Shown here: positions 52,369-61,198 of the stretch, one piece after another
Position numbering within the stretch: position 1 is the stretch's first letter
Layout: the number at the start of each line of letters is the position of its first letter
Assembly (NCBI GenBank): GCA_016861105.1
Contig: BOKS01000003.1
Location: forward strand, 248,001 to 312,000
Reading direction: 5' to 3'
Origin: Betaproteobacteria bacterium
GTDB lineage: Bacteria > Pseudomonadota > Gammaproteobacteria > Burkholderiales > Casimicrobiaceae
Length of the DNA: 64,000 nucleotides
Made by a program: the position numbers and the translations under genes
The notes under the pieces: generated by a model
Database searches by the model: none
Seen by the model: only the letters and a program-made list of their open reading frames with translations
Told to the model about the DNA's origin: nothing

Positions 52369-53082
52369 TCAGTACGGCGAGGCCGAGCCGGTGCGGCTGT
52401 GGACGACGAGGCGAAGGCGGCAGCGCAAGTCGGCGAGGTTCGCGGACCCGGCCAGGCCGCCGCGGGCGACCCGGATGCCGAAGCGTGCGCGCTCGCCAGC
52501 CTCGATCGCCATCGATCCCAGGTCCGAGACGCTGCTCCACTGGCCCGCCGGCACCGAGCCGCGGCTGGGATGGGGATGCACCGGCGCCCAGGTCTGGCCG
52601 CCGTCGGCGCTGACCACCAGCTCGGCGGCGAACGAGACATCGGCCGCCGCCGTCGCGCTGATGGTGGCGTCGAGATGGGCGGTCCGGGGATAGGCGAACC
52701 AGACGGCGTCGACGCTCCTGCACATGACGACGCCGGCGTCGAGGTCGACGGCCCCCGGAGCCTCGTCGATCCGCTCGTGGTAGCCACCCATCGTTTCACC
52801 CAGGCGCTTCATGAACGCGGCCATCGCGAGCCTGCTCACGGAAAGGTCGGGGCAGTACTGCTGGCCGCCGCACCCCGCGGTCACCTGCCGGTTCCTCAGC
52901 CACTCGACGCTGGGGCAGAACGGGGAGTCGTCCGCGACGTCCGTGAAGCCGGCGGCGAACGACGTGACGCCGCAGGGTGCCGCTTCGGCGGCCGGGGCCG
53001 CCAGCGTTGCGGCGGCGAGCACGCACGCGCTCGCGAGGCTCCTGCAGGCGCGGGCGTACGCGCGAGCCATCGGTGTGCTCAT
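52369..53082 (-). CDS. Secreted protein with cysteine-containing SLH-like module
   Basis: Exported protein (237 aa; ATG at 53082). Signal peptide about 1-36. Residues 46-95 form an SLH-like module (GFTDVADDSPFCPSVEWL, then VTAGCG, YCPD and SRLAMAAFM) with four conserved cysteines. The C-terminal 130 residues are beta-rich, ending in RCRLRLVVHSRTG. The same two-part architecture ends the larger protein at 53131-54759. No known family recognised beyond the SLH likeness. Confidence 0.75.
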   Translation of the reverse strand: MSTPMARAYARACRSLASACVLAAATLAAPAAEAAPCGVTSFAAGFTDVADDSPFCPSVEWLRNRQVTAGCGGQQYCPDLSVSRLAMAAFMKRLGETMGGYHERIDEAPGAVDLDAGVVMCRSVDAVWFAYPRTAHLDATISATAAADVSFAAELVVSADGGQTWAPVHPHPSRGSVPAGQWSSVSDLGSMAIEAGERARFGIRVARGGLAGSANLADLRCRLRLVVHSRTGSASPY

Positions 53083-53130
53083 CGTGATTCCTCCATTCAT
53101 GGTGGGCGGGGACGGGGCCGCGCGCGGACG

Positions 53131-54759
53131 TCAGGGCGCGGGATCGAGGCCGTTTCCGACGTGCACGCGCAGTCGGCACACGCTGTCGGCGAGCGCGCTC
53201 GGATCGGTGGACGCTCCGCGGTCGAGGCGCAGCGCGTAGCGCAACGTCTTGTAGGGACCGATCGCATGCGTCCCGGCGTTGCGCACGCTGCGCCACGCGC
53301 CGGGAGCGAACGTCGCCTGCGCCCCCTCGGCGTGCACCGGCCGCCAGCTGGTGCCGTCGTCCTCGCTGACCATCAGGCGCGCGCGCACGAAGCTCGCGCC
53401 GCCGCCGCTCCCGGACACGAGACCGTCGAGCGTTGCGCGACGCCACGCCGCCTTCGCGGGGATCGGATCGGTCGCGCACAGCAGCGGCGCGGTCGCGATG
53501 TCGAGAGCGCCCGGCGCGTCCGAGCGGAGCACGGCCTGCCCCTCCATCCACGTCCCCAGCCGCTGCATGAATCCCGCCATCGCGAGGCGGCTCACCTCCG
53601 CGTCGGGACAGTAGCCGCCGTTGCCGCAGCCCGCGGTCACCCCGCGGCTCTTCAGCCACGCGACGCTGGCGCAGAACGCGTCGTTGCCGTCGACGTCGAC
53701 GAAGCCCGCGCACTCGTTGGGCGTCAGCAGCACTGCGCGGTAGCCGAGCGTCGTGCTGTAGGCGCGTCCGACGATGAGCCCGCTCTCGCTGACCGCGGTC
53801 GCGTCGAGGAACGTCCACCCCGCGCCGAGCACCGGGTGCAGGCGCGCGTTGAGGTCGACCAGCCCGTCCGCCACCGTCCAGGCCATCGCGCGCTGCGCCG
53901 AGCCCGCGGCGCTCACGCCGACCACGAGCCCGGCGTCGTTGACCGCCCGCGCGATGCCGATCGTGTAGCCCGGCAGGCGGCCGATCTGGGTGAACCCCTG
54001 CGCCGGGTGCCAGAGCGCGGCGATGCTCTGGCCCTGCGACAGCGGCAGCTGCAGCGCCGCCTGGCCGCTGCAGTTGATGTCCCACGCGAAGGACTCGGTG
54101 CCCTGGCCGCCCACGCCCCACAGCGCGCCGAGGTCGATCGCGTCGTCGCCCGCGCTCCAGTAGATCGCACGCCATCCGGCGGTCGTGGCGCGCTGACCCA
54201 CGACCGCGCCGGCGTCGTTGATGCCGCGGCCCAGGCTCACCATCGTCCCCGAGGGGTGGTCCTCGAGATCGATCGGGTCGCCGGCGCCGGCGAAGCGCAC
54301 CGCGTGGTTGAATCCCTGGTTGCCGTACTGCGGATGGTTGCTGTACTGGCCGCCCGCCTGCCCCGCGACCTCCCCGTGGACGTTGATCGCGTCGCCGCGG
54401 CTCGCGCTGTTGCCGGACGGCAGGTCCCCGAGGTCGACGCGGACGCCGTTCTGCCAGACCACGGCGCGGTAGGCGAAGTAGCTGGCGTCGTAGGCGAAGC
54501 CGGTGATCTGCCCGAAGTTGTTGATCGCGGTCGCCCGGTTGCTGCAGCCGGCGCAGCTCGCCAGCACCTGCAGCCCGCCCGACGGCGTCCACAGCAGCGC
54601 GTCGCCGTCGTAGCCCGTGATCCAGCCCGAGTCGTTGACCCCGGTCGGGAACCACGTGCCGAGATCCGTGACGGCGTAGCTCGGCGACACGCGCTCGCCC
54701 CACGCCGGGATCGCTAGCGCCAGCAGCGCGGCCAGCGACCAACGTTGCAGTGATGTCAT
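53131..54759 (-). CDS. Secreted HAF-repeat protein ending in an SLH-like module
   Basis: Exported protein (542 aa; ATG at 54759). Signal peptide about 1-21. Residues 30-345 contain repeated units with INDAG..VG-like phrases (for example NDAGAVVGQRATTAGWRA), the HAF type. At 353-402 sits an SLH-like module with the same cysteines as in the neighbouring gene, followed by a related beta-rich C-terminal part. Probable surface protein; 48 bases upstream of the smaller relative. No LPxTG-type signal is present, so it is probably not a sortase target. Confidence 0.78.
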   Translation of the reverse strand: MTSLQRWSLAALLALAIPAWGERVSPSYAVTDLGTWFPTGVNDSGWITGYDGDALLWTPSGGLQVLASCAGCSNRATAINNFGQITGFAYDASYFAYRAVVWQNGVRVDLGDLPSGNSASRGDAINVHGEVAGQAGGQYSNHPQYGNQGFNHAVRFAGAGDPIDLEDHPSGTMVSLGRGINDAGAVVGQRATTAGWRAIYWSAGDDAIDLGALWGVGGQGTESFAWDINCSGQAALQLPLSQGQSIAALWHPAQGFTQIGRLPGYTIGIARAVNDAGLVVGVSAAGSAQRAMAWTVADGLVDLNARLHPVLGAGWTFLDATAVSESGLIVGRAYSTTLGYRAVLLTPNECAGFVDVDGNDAFCASVAWLKSRGVTAGCGNGGYCPDAEVSRLAMAGFMQRLGTWMEGQAVLRSDAPGALDIATAPLLCATDPIPAKAAWRRATLDGLVSGSGGGASFVRARLMVSEDDGTSWRPVHAEGAQATFAPGAWRSVRNAGTHAIGPYKTLRYALRLDRGASTDPSALADSVCRLRVHVGNGLDPAP

Positions 54760-54898
54760 CGTCGTCTCCCGCCGCAGGCCGCGATGCCGCGACCCGTCGG
54801 GGCGGAGTATCGGGGCCGGCATCGCGCCCTCCCATCCCCGGAACGCGGGAGGTGCGGCGGTTGCGCCTGCGCGGCGGCTGCGGGAACATCCGCGTGCG

Positions 54899-55558
54899 AT
54901 GGCCACGGTGCTGCTGCTCGAGGACGACCCCGCGACGCGCGAGCGCCTGGCGGGCATCGTCGCGCACGCGCCCAACCTCGCGCTGGCCGCCGCCTGCGGC
55001 GACCTCGCCGGCGCGCTCGCGTGGCTCGGCTCGCACCCCGCGCCGGACGTGCTGCTGGTCGACCTGCAGCTTCCGGACGGCAGCGGCATCGAGCTGATCC
55101 GCGCGGCCCGCCGGATGGCGCCGCAGGCCGAGTCGATGGTGATCAGCGTGTTCGGCGACGAGGCGCACGTCGTCGCGGCGATCGAGGCCGGCGCGACCGG
55201 CTACCTGCTGAAGGACGCGAGCGCCGAGGAGATCGCGACCGCCATCGAGCGCCTGCGCGCGGGCGAGGCGCCGATCAGCTCGGCCATCGCGCGCCACCTG
55301 CTCAAGCGCTTCCGCGCGCAGGAGGCGCCGGCGGCGAGCGCGCCATCCGCGTCGCCGCTGACCCCGCGCGAGAACGAGGTCCTGCAGCTCATCGCGAAGG
55401 GCCTGTCGTACCAGCGCATCGCGGACACGCTCGACATGTCGCCGCACACGGTGACGACGCACATCAAGCAGATCTACCGCAAGCTGGCCGTCAACTCGCG
55501 CGGCGAGGCCGTGTTCGAGGCGATGCAGCTCGGCCTGCTGCCCCGCGCGGGATCATGA
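54899..55558 (+). CDS. NarL-type response regulator
   Basis: Response regulator (219 aa): receiver domain with Asp52 (VLLVDLQLPDG), lysine in LLKDAS, and a LuxR-type helix-turn-helix (about 155-200, LTPRENEVLQLIAKGLS). It is followed by its sensor kinase with a four-base overlap. It diverges from the HAF/SLH-like gene by 139 bases, so it may regulate that gene. Confidence 0.92.
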   Translation: MATVLLLEDDPATRERLAGIVAHAPNLALAAACGDLAGALAWLGSHPAPDVLLVDLQLPDGSGIELIRAARRMAPQAESMVISVFGDEAHVVAAIEAGATGYLLKDASAEEIATAIERLRAGEAPISSAIARHLLKRFRAQEAPAASAPSASPLTPRENEVLQLIAKGLSYQRIADTLDMSPHTVTTHIKQIYRKLAVNSRGEAVFEAMQLGLLPRAGS

Positions 55559-57375
55559 CGCGCCGCTGGCGGCGCGCGCTGCTGCTGCCGCTGATCGCCG
55601 TGCTCGCGGGGCTCCCGTGGGCGCTGGACCGCCTCGTCGCGGTGCCGGAGCCGCTGCGGCTGTCGAAGGCGCTGTTCGCCGAGACCATCGACGACGAGCG
55701 CGCGCGCGAGCGCGCGCTGCCGCACCGCTGGCGGTCCGACTGCGCGGACTGCCGCACCGTCTGGTACCGATTCGACCTCGCGCTCGACGACCTGCCTCCG
55801 CAGACGCAGGCGGTCCTCGTGCCGGCGCAGGCCGACAACGTCGCCGTCTACCTCAACGGCCGGCTGATCGGGCAGGGCGGCCGCTTCGCGGACCCGGTGG
55901 CGCGCCTGGGCCCGCGGCCGCTGCTCGCGAGCGCGCCGGCGGCGCTGTGGAATCCGGGCGACAACCGCCTCTACGTGCTCGTCAAGGCCGGCCGGCCGGA
56001 CCACGGCTTCATGCCCGCGCCCGGGCTCGGGCCGGAAGCCGGGCTGCGCCGGCTCGCGCAGTGGCGCGAGTTCCTCGCGCTCACGCTGCCGCAGGTGTTC
56101 GCGACCGCCGCGGCCATCGTCGCGCTGACGATGGGGGCGATCTGGTTCCACCGGCGCCGCGACGCGGACTACGGCGTCTACGCGCTCGCCGCACTCGCGT
56201 GGGCCGTGCACGTCCTGTTCGCGATGCTCGTCGACACGCCGTGGCCTGCGCCGGTCTGGGACGCGTGGCTCGCCACGACGGCGGCGGTGGCGGCGGCCGC
56301 CGCGTGGGTCATGGGCGCACGCCTGTCGGACCGTGGCCCGCGGCGCGTGGCTGCCCTCGCCGCCGCGGCCGCCGGCGGCGCTGCCGCGGTCGCGGCCTTC
56401 GCGGAGCCGACGGGCGTCGGCGCCGACGTCGTGCGCGCACTCGCCCTGGCGGCGTTCGGGCTCGCGGGCGCACAGCTCGCATGGCGCAACCGGCAACGCG
56501 CGGTGGCGCTGTCCGCGGCGGGCGCTGCCGTCGCCGCGGGCGCCGTCCACGACCTCGCCGTCGCCGCGCGCGTGCTCGCGCCGGACGCCGTGCCCGCGCT
56601 GCCGCTCGCGCTGCCGGTGCTGCTCGGCGTCGCGGCATGGCTGCTGCTGCTGCGGTTCGTCGAGACGCTGAACGCCGTCGAGCTGCTGAACATCGATCTC
56701 GAAGCGCTGGTGCGCGAGCGCACGGCCGCGCTCGAAGCGCAGTTCGAGCGCGTGCGCGAGCTGGAGCGCGAGCGCGCCATCGCCACCGAGCGCGAGCGCC
56801 TGATGCGCGACATGCACGACGGCGTCGGCGGCCACCTCGTGTCGATGCTCGCGATGATCGAGGCCGACGACCGCCGGCCCGCCGAGCTCGCGACGGTCGT
56901 GCGCGACGCGCTCGACGACATGCGCCTGATGATCGACTCGCTCGAGCCCGTCGACGACGACCTCAACGCGGTGCTGGCGATGCTGCGCGACCGCCTCGCG
57001 CCGCGGCTGCGCGCCGCGCGCGTCGACCTCCACTGGGACGTCCCGCTGCTGCCGGCGGTGCCGGGACTCACGCCCGCGCGCGTGCTGCACGTGCTGCGCA
57101 TGCTGCAGGAAGCGGTCACCAACGCGATCCGCCACGGCGGCGCGCGCACGCTGTGGATCGCCGCCGCCGCGACGCCCGACGCGGTCCGGCTCGTGGTGCG
57201 CGACGACGGCGCCGGCTTCGATCCGGCCACCGTGCGCGGCGGGCGCGGCCTCGCGAACCTGCGGCGGCGCGCGGCGGAGGTGGACGCGACGCTGACGATC
57301 GCCAGCGCGCCCGCGGCGGGCACCACGGTGTCGATCGTCCTCGGCCTCCGGGGGAACGCGTCCGCGGCCGCGTGA
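55555..57375 (+). CDS. 7TM sensor histidine kinase (NarX-like, DISM-type)
   Basis: Sensor kinase (606 aa). A periplasmic jelly-roll region (about 35-165) precedes about seven membrane helices (185-375). Then comes a coiled coil and a HisKA_3 domain with phosphoacceptor His421 (RDMHDGVGGHL), and an ATPase domain with DDGAGFDP. The order matches 7TMR-DISM kinases, which sense soluble or lipid ligands. ATG at 55555 overlaps the regulator stop. Confidence 0.9.
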   Translation: MTRRWRRALLLPLIAVLAGLPWALDRLVAVPEPLRLSKALFAETIDDERARERALPHRWRSDCADCRTVWYRFDLALDDLPPQTQAVLVPAQADNVAVYLNGRLIGQGGRFADPVARLGPRPLLASAPAALWNPGDNRLYVLVKAGRPDHGFMPAPGLGPEAGLRRLAQWREFLALTLPQVFATAAAIVALTMGAIWFHRRRDADYGVYALAALAWAVHVLFAMLVDTPWPAPVWDAWLATTAAVAAAAAWVMGARLSDRGPRRVAALAAAAAGGAAAVAAFAEPTGVGADVVRALALAAFGLAGAQLAWRNRQRAVALSAAGAAVAAGAVHDLAVAARVLAPDAVPALPLALPVLLGVAAWLLLLRFVETLNAVELLNIDLEALVRERTAALEAQFERVRELERERAIATERERLMRDMHDGVGGHLVSMLAMIEADDRRPAELATVVRDALDDMRLMIDSLEPVDDDLNAVLAMLRDRLAPRLRAARVDLHWDVPLLPAVPGLTPARVLHVLRMLQEAVTNAIRHGGARTLWIAAAATPDAVRLVVRDDGAGFDPATVRGGRGLANLRRRAAEVDATLTIASAPAAGTTVSIVLGLRGNASAAA

Positions 57376-57409
57376 GACGTCCCGCGCGGACGACGAGCCG
57401 TCCGCGCCG

Positions 57410-59044
57410 CTACGTGCAGCCCCAGCGGCCCTCGGCGTCACGCCGGCAGAGATCCGGCGCCCCGCGGACGTCCCACAGGCGTGCGAGCCCGATCGCGCCG
57501 GCAACGTCCGCGAAGCGGGGGTCGCGGCGTGCCGCGGCGAGTTCCGGCCACCACAGGTACTCGAGCCAGACCTTCGGCGGATGCCGTGCGTGGCGCACGA
57601 GCGCGCGCAGCGTGCGCTCGACGTCGCCGAGCAGCGCGTACTCGACGAAGTAGTCGGTCATGTAGAAGCGCAGGCCCTCGTCGTGGGCGTCGAGCAGGCG
57701 CGCCGCCGTCTCGCGCTCGCGCGCGTCGGCCGCGCCGCGCGCGTAGGCGGGCACCCAACCCGCGTCGCGCTGCGTCGCCGTCGCATACGCCGTCATCGCC
57801 CGCTCGAACGCCGGCCAGTCGCCGCGCCGGTGCGCGAGCACCGCGTCGGGCAGCGCCAGACCGCCGTGCCCGAGCTGCGCGGCGATCGCGAGCAGCTCGC
57901 GCATCGCGTCGTCGCGGCCCTGCATGCCGCGCGTCGTCGCGAGGTACTCGATCGACTCCGCGTCCAGTGCGTCGAGCCGCGCCGCCTCGAGCGCGTAGGC
58001 TTCCGCCTGGCGCACGTAGCCCGCCATCAGGTGGAGCCGCGCGGCGATGCGCAGCACGCCGGGCTGCTGGTGCGCGTGCTCGAGCAGCGCGTCGGCGTGG
58101 CGGAACGCCTCCTCCCAGCGCCCCTGCCCGAGCGCCGCGTTGAGCAGGAGCGTGCGTCCGCGCCGGTCGCCCGGATCGCGCGCGACCATGCGCTCGCCGA
58201 GCGCTTCGGTCTCGCGGTGCAGCGCGGCCTGCGCTTGCGCGATGCGCGCGGCATCGCCCTGCGCCGCGGGCCCGCCCGCGGCATAGCCGTCGAGACGCGC
58301 GCGCAGCGCGAGCCGCAGGTAGAGCGACGGCGCGTGGTCCGCGGCCGTCGCGAGCACCTCGTCGAGCAGCCGCAGCGCTTCGCGCTGGTCGTCGATCGAC
58401 GCCCGCCGGAAGAGCTGCAGCGCGCGCGTGTAGCGATCGTAGGCCGCAGCCGGCAGCGTCGTCTCGGCCGCGGGCGCATGCGCGCGACCGAACACCGGCG
58501 CTGCACCCTGCGCCAGGCGCCCAGGCAGGCGCTGCAGGTCCGCCCGCGCCATCTCCTCGTCCACGCTCCAGCGCCGCTGCCCGTCCCGCACGTCGCGCAG
58601 CGCGAGCCGCACGCGCACGCGGCCACCGGGCAGCGATCGCAGTTCGCCGGCGACGACGTGCCCGACCGCCAGCAGGCGCGACAGCGCCGCGTCGTCCAGG
58701 TCCGCCGCGTACGCCACCCCCGACGAGCCGCAGGACGCGACGCGCAGCGCCGGAACGCGCGCGAGGCGGCCGACCAGCGCATCGCAGAGCGGGCCGGCAA
58801 GCGCCGCCGCCTCCGCGTCGCCGCTCGGCGTGGCGAGCGGCCGAACGGCGACGCCCGGCGCCGGCGACTGCTCGCGGCGCAGCAGGACGCGGTCGAGCGC
58901 GGCCGCCAGCGCCATGTCGCGGTCGGCCGGCGGCGGCGCGGGCGCCAGCCCGCCGCGCACCAGCATCACGGCCGCGACGGCGACGGCGACCGCGGCGGCC
59001 AGGGCGGCGCCGACCAGCGAGCGGCGCAGGCCGCCGGCCCTCAT
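57410..59044 (-). CDS. Membrane-anchored TPR protein (CadC-like, without DNA-binding domain)
   Basis: Protein of 544 aa with one N-terminal anchor helix (about 9-30), a periplasmic TolB/FlgO-like domain (about 60-170; LVGRLARVPALRV and VVAGELRSLPGGRVRVRLAL), then TPR-type helices to about 440. The layout resembles the periplasmic part of CadC-like regulators, but the winged helix is absent. Convergent with the kinase. Function unknown. Confidence 0.72.
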   Translation of the reverse strand: MRAGGLRRSLVGAALAAAVAVAVAAVMLVRGGLAPAPPPADRDMALAAALDRVLLRREQSPAPGVAVRPLATPSGDAEAAALAGPLCDALVGRLARVPALRVASCGSSGVAYAADLDDAALSRLLAVGHVVAGELRSLPGGRVRVRLALRDVRDGQRRWSVDEEMARADLQRLPGRLAQGAAPVFGRAHAPAAETTLPAAAYDRYTRALQLFRRASIDDQREALRLLDEVLATAADHAPSLYLRLALRARLDGYAAGGPAAQGDAARIAQAQAALHRETEALGERMVARDPGDRRGRTLLLNAALGQGRWEEAFRHADALLEHAHQQPGVLRIAARLHLMAGYVRQAEAYALEAARLDALDAESIEYLATTRGMQGRDDAMRELLAIAAQLGHGGLALPDAVLAHRRGDWPAFERAMTAYATATQRDAGWVPAYARGAADARERETAARLLDAHDEGLRFYMTDYFVEYALLGDVERTLRALVRHARHPPKVWLEYLWWPELAAARRDPRFADVAGAIGLARLWDVRGAPDLCRRDAEGRWGCT

Positions 59045-59200
59045 CGGCGCGGGGCCGGCACGCGGCGGCGTGGTGCAGCGTCGAACACGCCCGCACCGTA
59101 ACGCATCCGCGCCGCCGCCGCACCGCCCCGCCCGCCGCGCCGCGGCAGGGGCGCGGGTACGGGCTGGACGCCCGGCCCCGTCGCAACGCGCCGGCAGTGG

Positions 59201-59593
59201 CTAGAACGTCCCCAGCACGGGCGCCACGTACCCCGCCGCCCCCCGGCACTGGTCGCGGCTGGCCTCGCCGGCGTCGGAGAGCCGCTGCATCGACGGCGGG
59301 CACGTCGGCGGCGCGGTGGCGCCCGCCGTCCCGCCCGCGCCGTTCGCCTTGCACACGTCGAGTCCGGGCTGGACGACGTAGCCGGCGTGCGTCGGCGGGC
59401 ACGCGGGCTTGGCGATCGCGACGCGCTGGCAGCGCAGCACGTTGTTCGACCACTGCGCCGTCACCTGGACGCTCTCGTTGCTCGCCGGACACCGCGCCGC
59501 GGGCTCGGCGGCGCCGGCCGCGTGCGCGAGCAGCGCCAGCGCGCACAGCGCGGCGCGCGTGCGGTCGCGATGCAGCGGCGGGCACTTCGGCAT
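59201..59593 (-). CDS. Small cysteine-rich secreted protein
   Basis: Exported protein (130 aa; ATG at 59593). Signal peptide about 1-28. The mature part has seven or more cysteines in CP-type phrases (ARCPASNESV, PACPPTHAGY, PTCPPSMQRL), suggesting disulfide-bonded repeats. No family recognised. Confidence 0.65.
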   Translation of the reverse strand: MPKCPPLHRDRTRAALCALALLAHAAGAAEPAARCPASNESVQVTAQWSNNVLRCQRVAIAKPACPPTHAGYVVQPGLDVCKANGAGGTAGATAPPTCPPSMQRLSDAGEASRDQCRGAAGYVAPVLGTF

Positions 59594-59744
59594 GGCGCCT
59601 CCTCGGGACGGTGGGCCGCGCGCGGCCCGTCCCCCGGAGATGGCGGCGCGCGGGCGCCCGCGTCGCCGCAGTCTCGCGCCGGCCGCCTCCCGGCAGAATC
59701 CCATGAACACGGGAGCGTGCCCGCCGCCGTCCGTTGCGCGGCGA

Positions 59745-60569
59745 TCAGCGCATCGCCAGCGTGAGCGCGGGCAGCCCGAGCGCGTCGAACGTCGCCTGCC
59801 ACGTTTCGCCGGGCCGCACCGGCTGCGCGTCCGTCAGCGTCCCGGTCGTGACGATCTCCCCCGGCGCAAGCGGCGGCGCCCACGGCTGCGCGGCCAGCAC
59901 GTCGCGCAGGAACATCAGGGCGCGCACCGGGCTGCCGAGCACGTTCGCGCCCACGCCCTCGTCGACGAGCGCTCCGCCGCGCCGCAGCGTCACGGCCATG
60001 CCCGGCAGCGCGGCCGCGATGCGCGAGCGGTTGCCTTCGTCGACGGCCCGCCGCGGGCCGACGACGAGCCGCCCATGCAGCCCGTAGGCGGCGGTGCACT
60101 CGGCGGCGCTGAACTTCCACGCGGGAAACGCCGAGTGCACGATCTCGCAGCCCGGCGCGATCCACGCGACCGACGCCAGCACGGCGGCGGGGTCGTCGCC
60201 GGCGGGGAGCGCCCGGGCGATCCCGAAAACGATCTCGGGCTCGAGGCGCGGCTCCATCAGGCCGTCCAGCGGCACGTCGGCACGGCCGTCGGCCGCGTCG
60301 GCGACCGTGCGGTCCCAGACGTGCGACCACATCGGTCGGTCGACGCCGTAGCGCGCCCAGATCGTCGTGTTGGTGAAGCCGATCTTGCGTCCCACCGGCC
60401 GCCATCCGCGCGCGACCCGGCGCGCGTGCAGTTCGTCGAGCACGGCGTACGCGCCCGCGACGTCGAAGCCGGGCACGCCGTCGCCGAAGCGCGGCACCTG
60501 CCGGCCGCCGACGAACGCCGCGTCGAGGCGGTCCGCGACCCGCGCGAGCGCGGGCGTCAGCGCAGCCAT
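59745..60569 (-). CDS. 2-keto-4-pentenoate hydratase-like enzyme
   Basis: Protein (274 aa) of the MhpD/fumarylacetoacetase-like family. Landmarks are GRKIGFTN, the metal-site EPRLEPEIVFGIA and the GEIVTTGTLTDAQPV close. Family members hydrate 2-oxopent-4-enoate in meta-cleavage of aromatics or decarboxylate 4-oxalocrotonate. No other meta-pathway gene is close. Start ATG at 60569, overlapping the next gene by 13 bases. Confidence 0.86.
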   Translation of the reverse strand: MAALTPALARVADRLDAAFVGGRQVPRFGDGVPGFDVAGAYAVLDELHARRVARGWRPVGRKIGFTNTTIWARYGVDRPMWSHVWDRTVADAADGRADVPLDGLMEPRLEPEIVFGIARALPAGDDPAAVLASVAWIAPGCEIVHSAFPAWKFSAAECTAAYGLHGRLVVGPRRAVDEGNRSRIAAALPGMAVTLRRGGALVDEGVGANVLGSPVRALMFLRDVLAAQPWAPPLAPGEIVTTGTLTDAQPVRPGETWQATFDALGLPALTLAMR

Positions 60570-60754
60570 CCGAGCTTGCGCAGCACGACCGCGCCGGCGA
60601 TCCACGCGCCGGTGGCGACGGCCATGCCGATCGCGGTCGCGACGATCGCCGCGAACGTTCCCGACCAGCCGAGGGCCGTGACGGACGCATACCCCGCGAG
60701 CGCGCCCAGCGCGCCGCAGGCGAGGATCGCGAGCACCGACAGGACGATGGACAC
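60557..60754 (-). CDS. Small two-helix membrane protein
   Basis: A 65-residue protein with two hydrophobic helices (about 3-22 and 33-57) and a basic end (LRKLGWLR). GTG start at 60754. Overlaps the hydratase gene by 13 bases, so they are co-transcribed. Function unknown. Confidence 0.6.
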   Translation of the reverse strand: MSIVLSVLAILACGALGALAGYASVTALGWSGTFAAIVATAIGMAVATGAWIAGAVVLRKLGWLR

Positions 60755-60784
60755 GGGGAGCTTCGACGCCGCGCGGGCCTGCGG

Positions 60785-61120
60785 TCACGCGCCCCAGCGC
60801 TCGGGCGCGAACCCCGTCGTCACGGTGCGCCCCCGCTCGACCACGGGCCGCTTGATCAGCGTGGGCACGCGCGCCATCAGCGCGATCGCGCTCGCCTCGT
60901 CGACGACCGCCGCCTTCGTCGCGTCGTCGAGCGCCCGCCACGAGGTGCCGCGCCGGTTGAGAAGGGCCTCCCAGCCGACGGCGCGGCTCCAGCGCGCGAG
61001 GTCGCCGGGGGACGGCGGCGCCTTGCGGAAGTCGACGAATTCGTAGGCCGCGCCGCGCGCGTCCAGCCACGCGCGCGCCTTCCGCACCGTGTCGCAGTTC
61101 ACGATCCCGTACACCCGCAT
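60785..61120 (-). CDS. ArsC/Spx-like protein (YffB type)
   Basis: Protein of 111 aa with thioredoxin-like fold and CxxxxK motif (Cys9, NCDTVRKA). DFRKAPPS and TLIKRPVVE fit the YffB group of glutathione-dependent arsenate-reductase relatives, which lack proven arsenate activity. ATG at 61120. It diverges from the binding-protein gene at 61199. Confidence 0.86.
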   Translation of the reverse strand: MRVYGIVNCDTVRKARAWLDARGAAYEFVDFRKAPPSPGDLARWSRAVGWEALLNRRGTSWRALDDATKAAVVDEASAIALMARVPTLIKRPVVERGRTVTTGFAPERWGA

Positions 61121-61198
61121 CCGTGGCCGCCCCTCGCTTGCCGCCCTGCGCGAAGCGGCAGTATAAGGGCCGCTGCCCGCACCGTCTTCCGCGATCCC

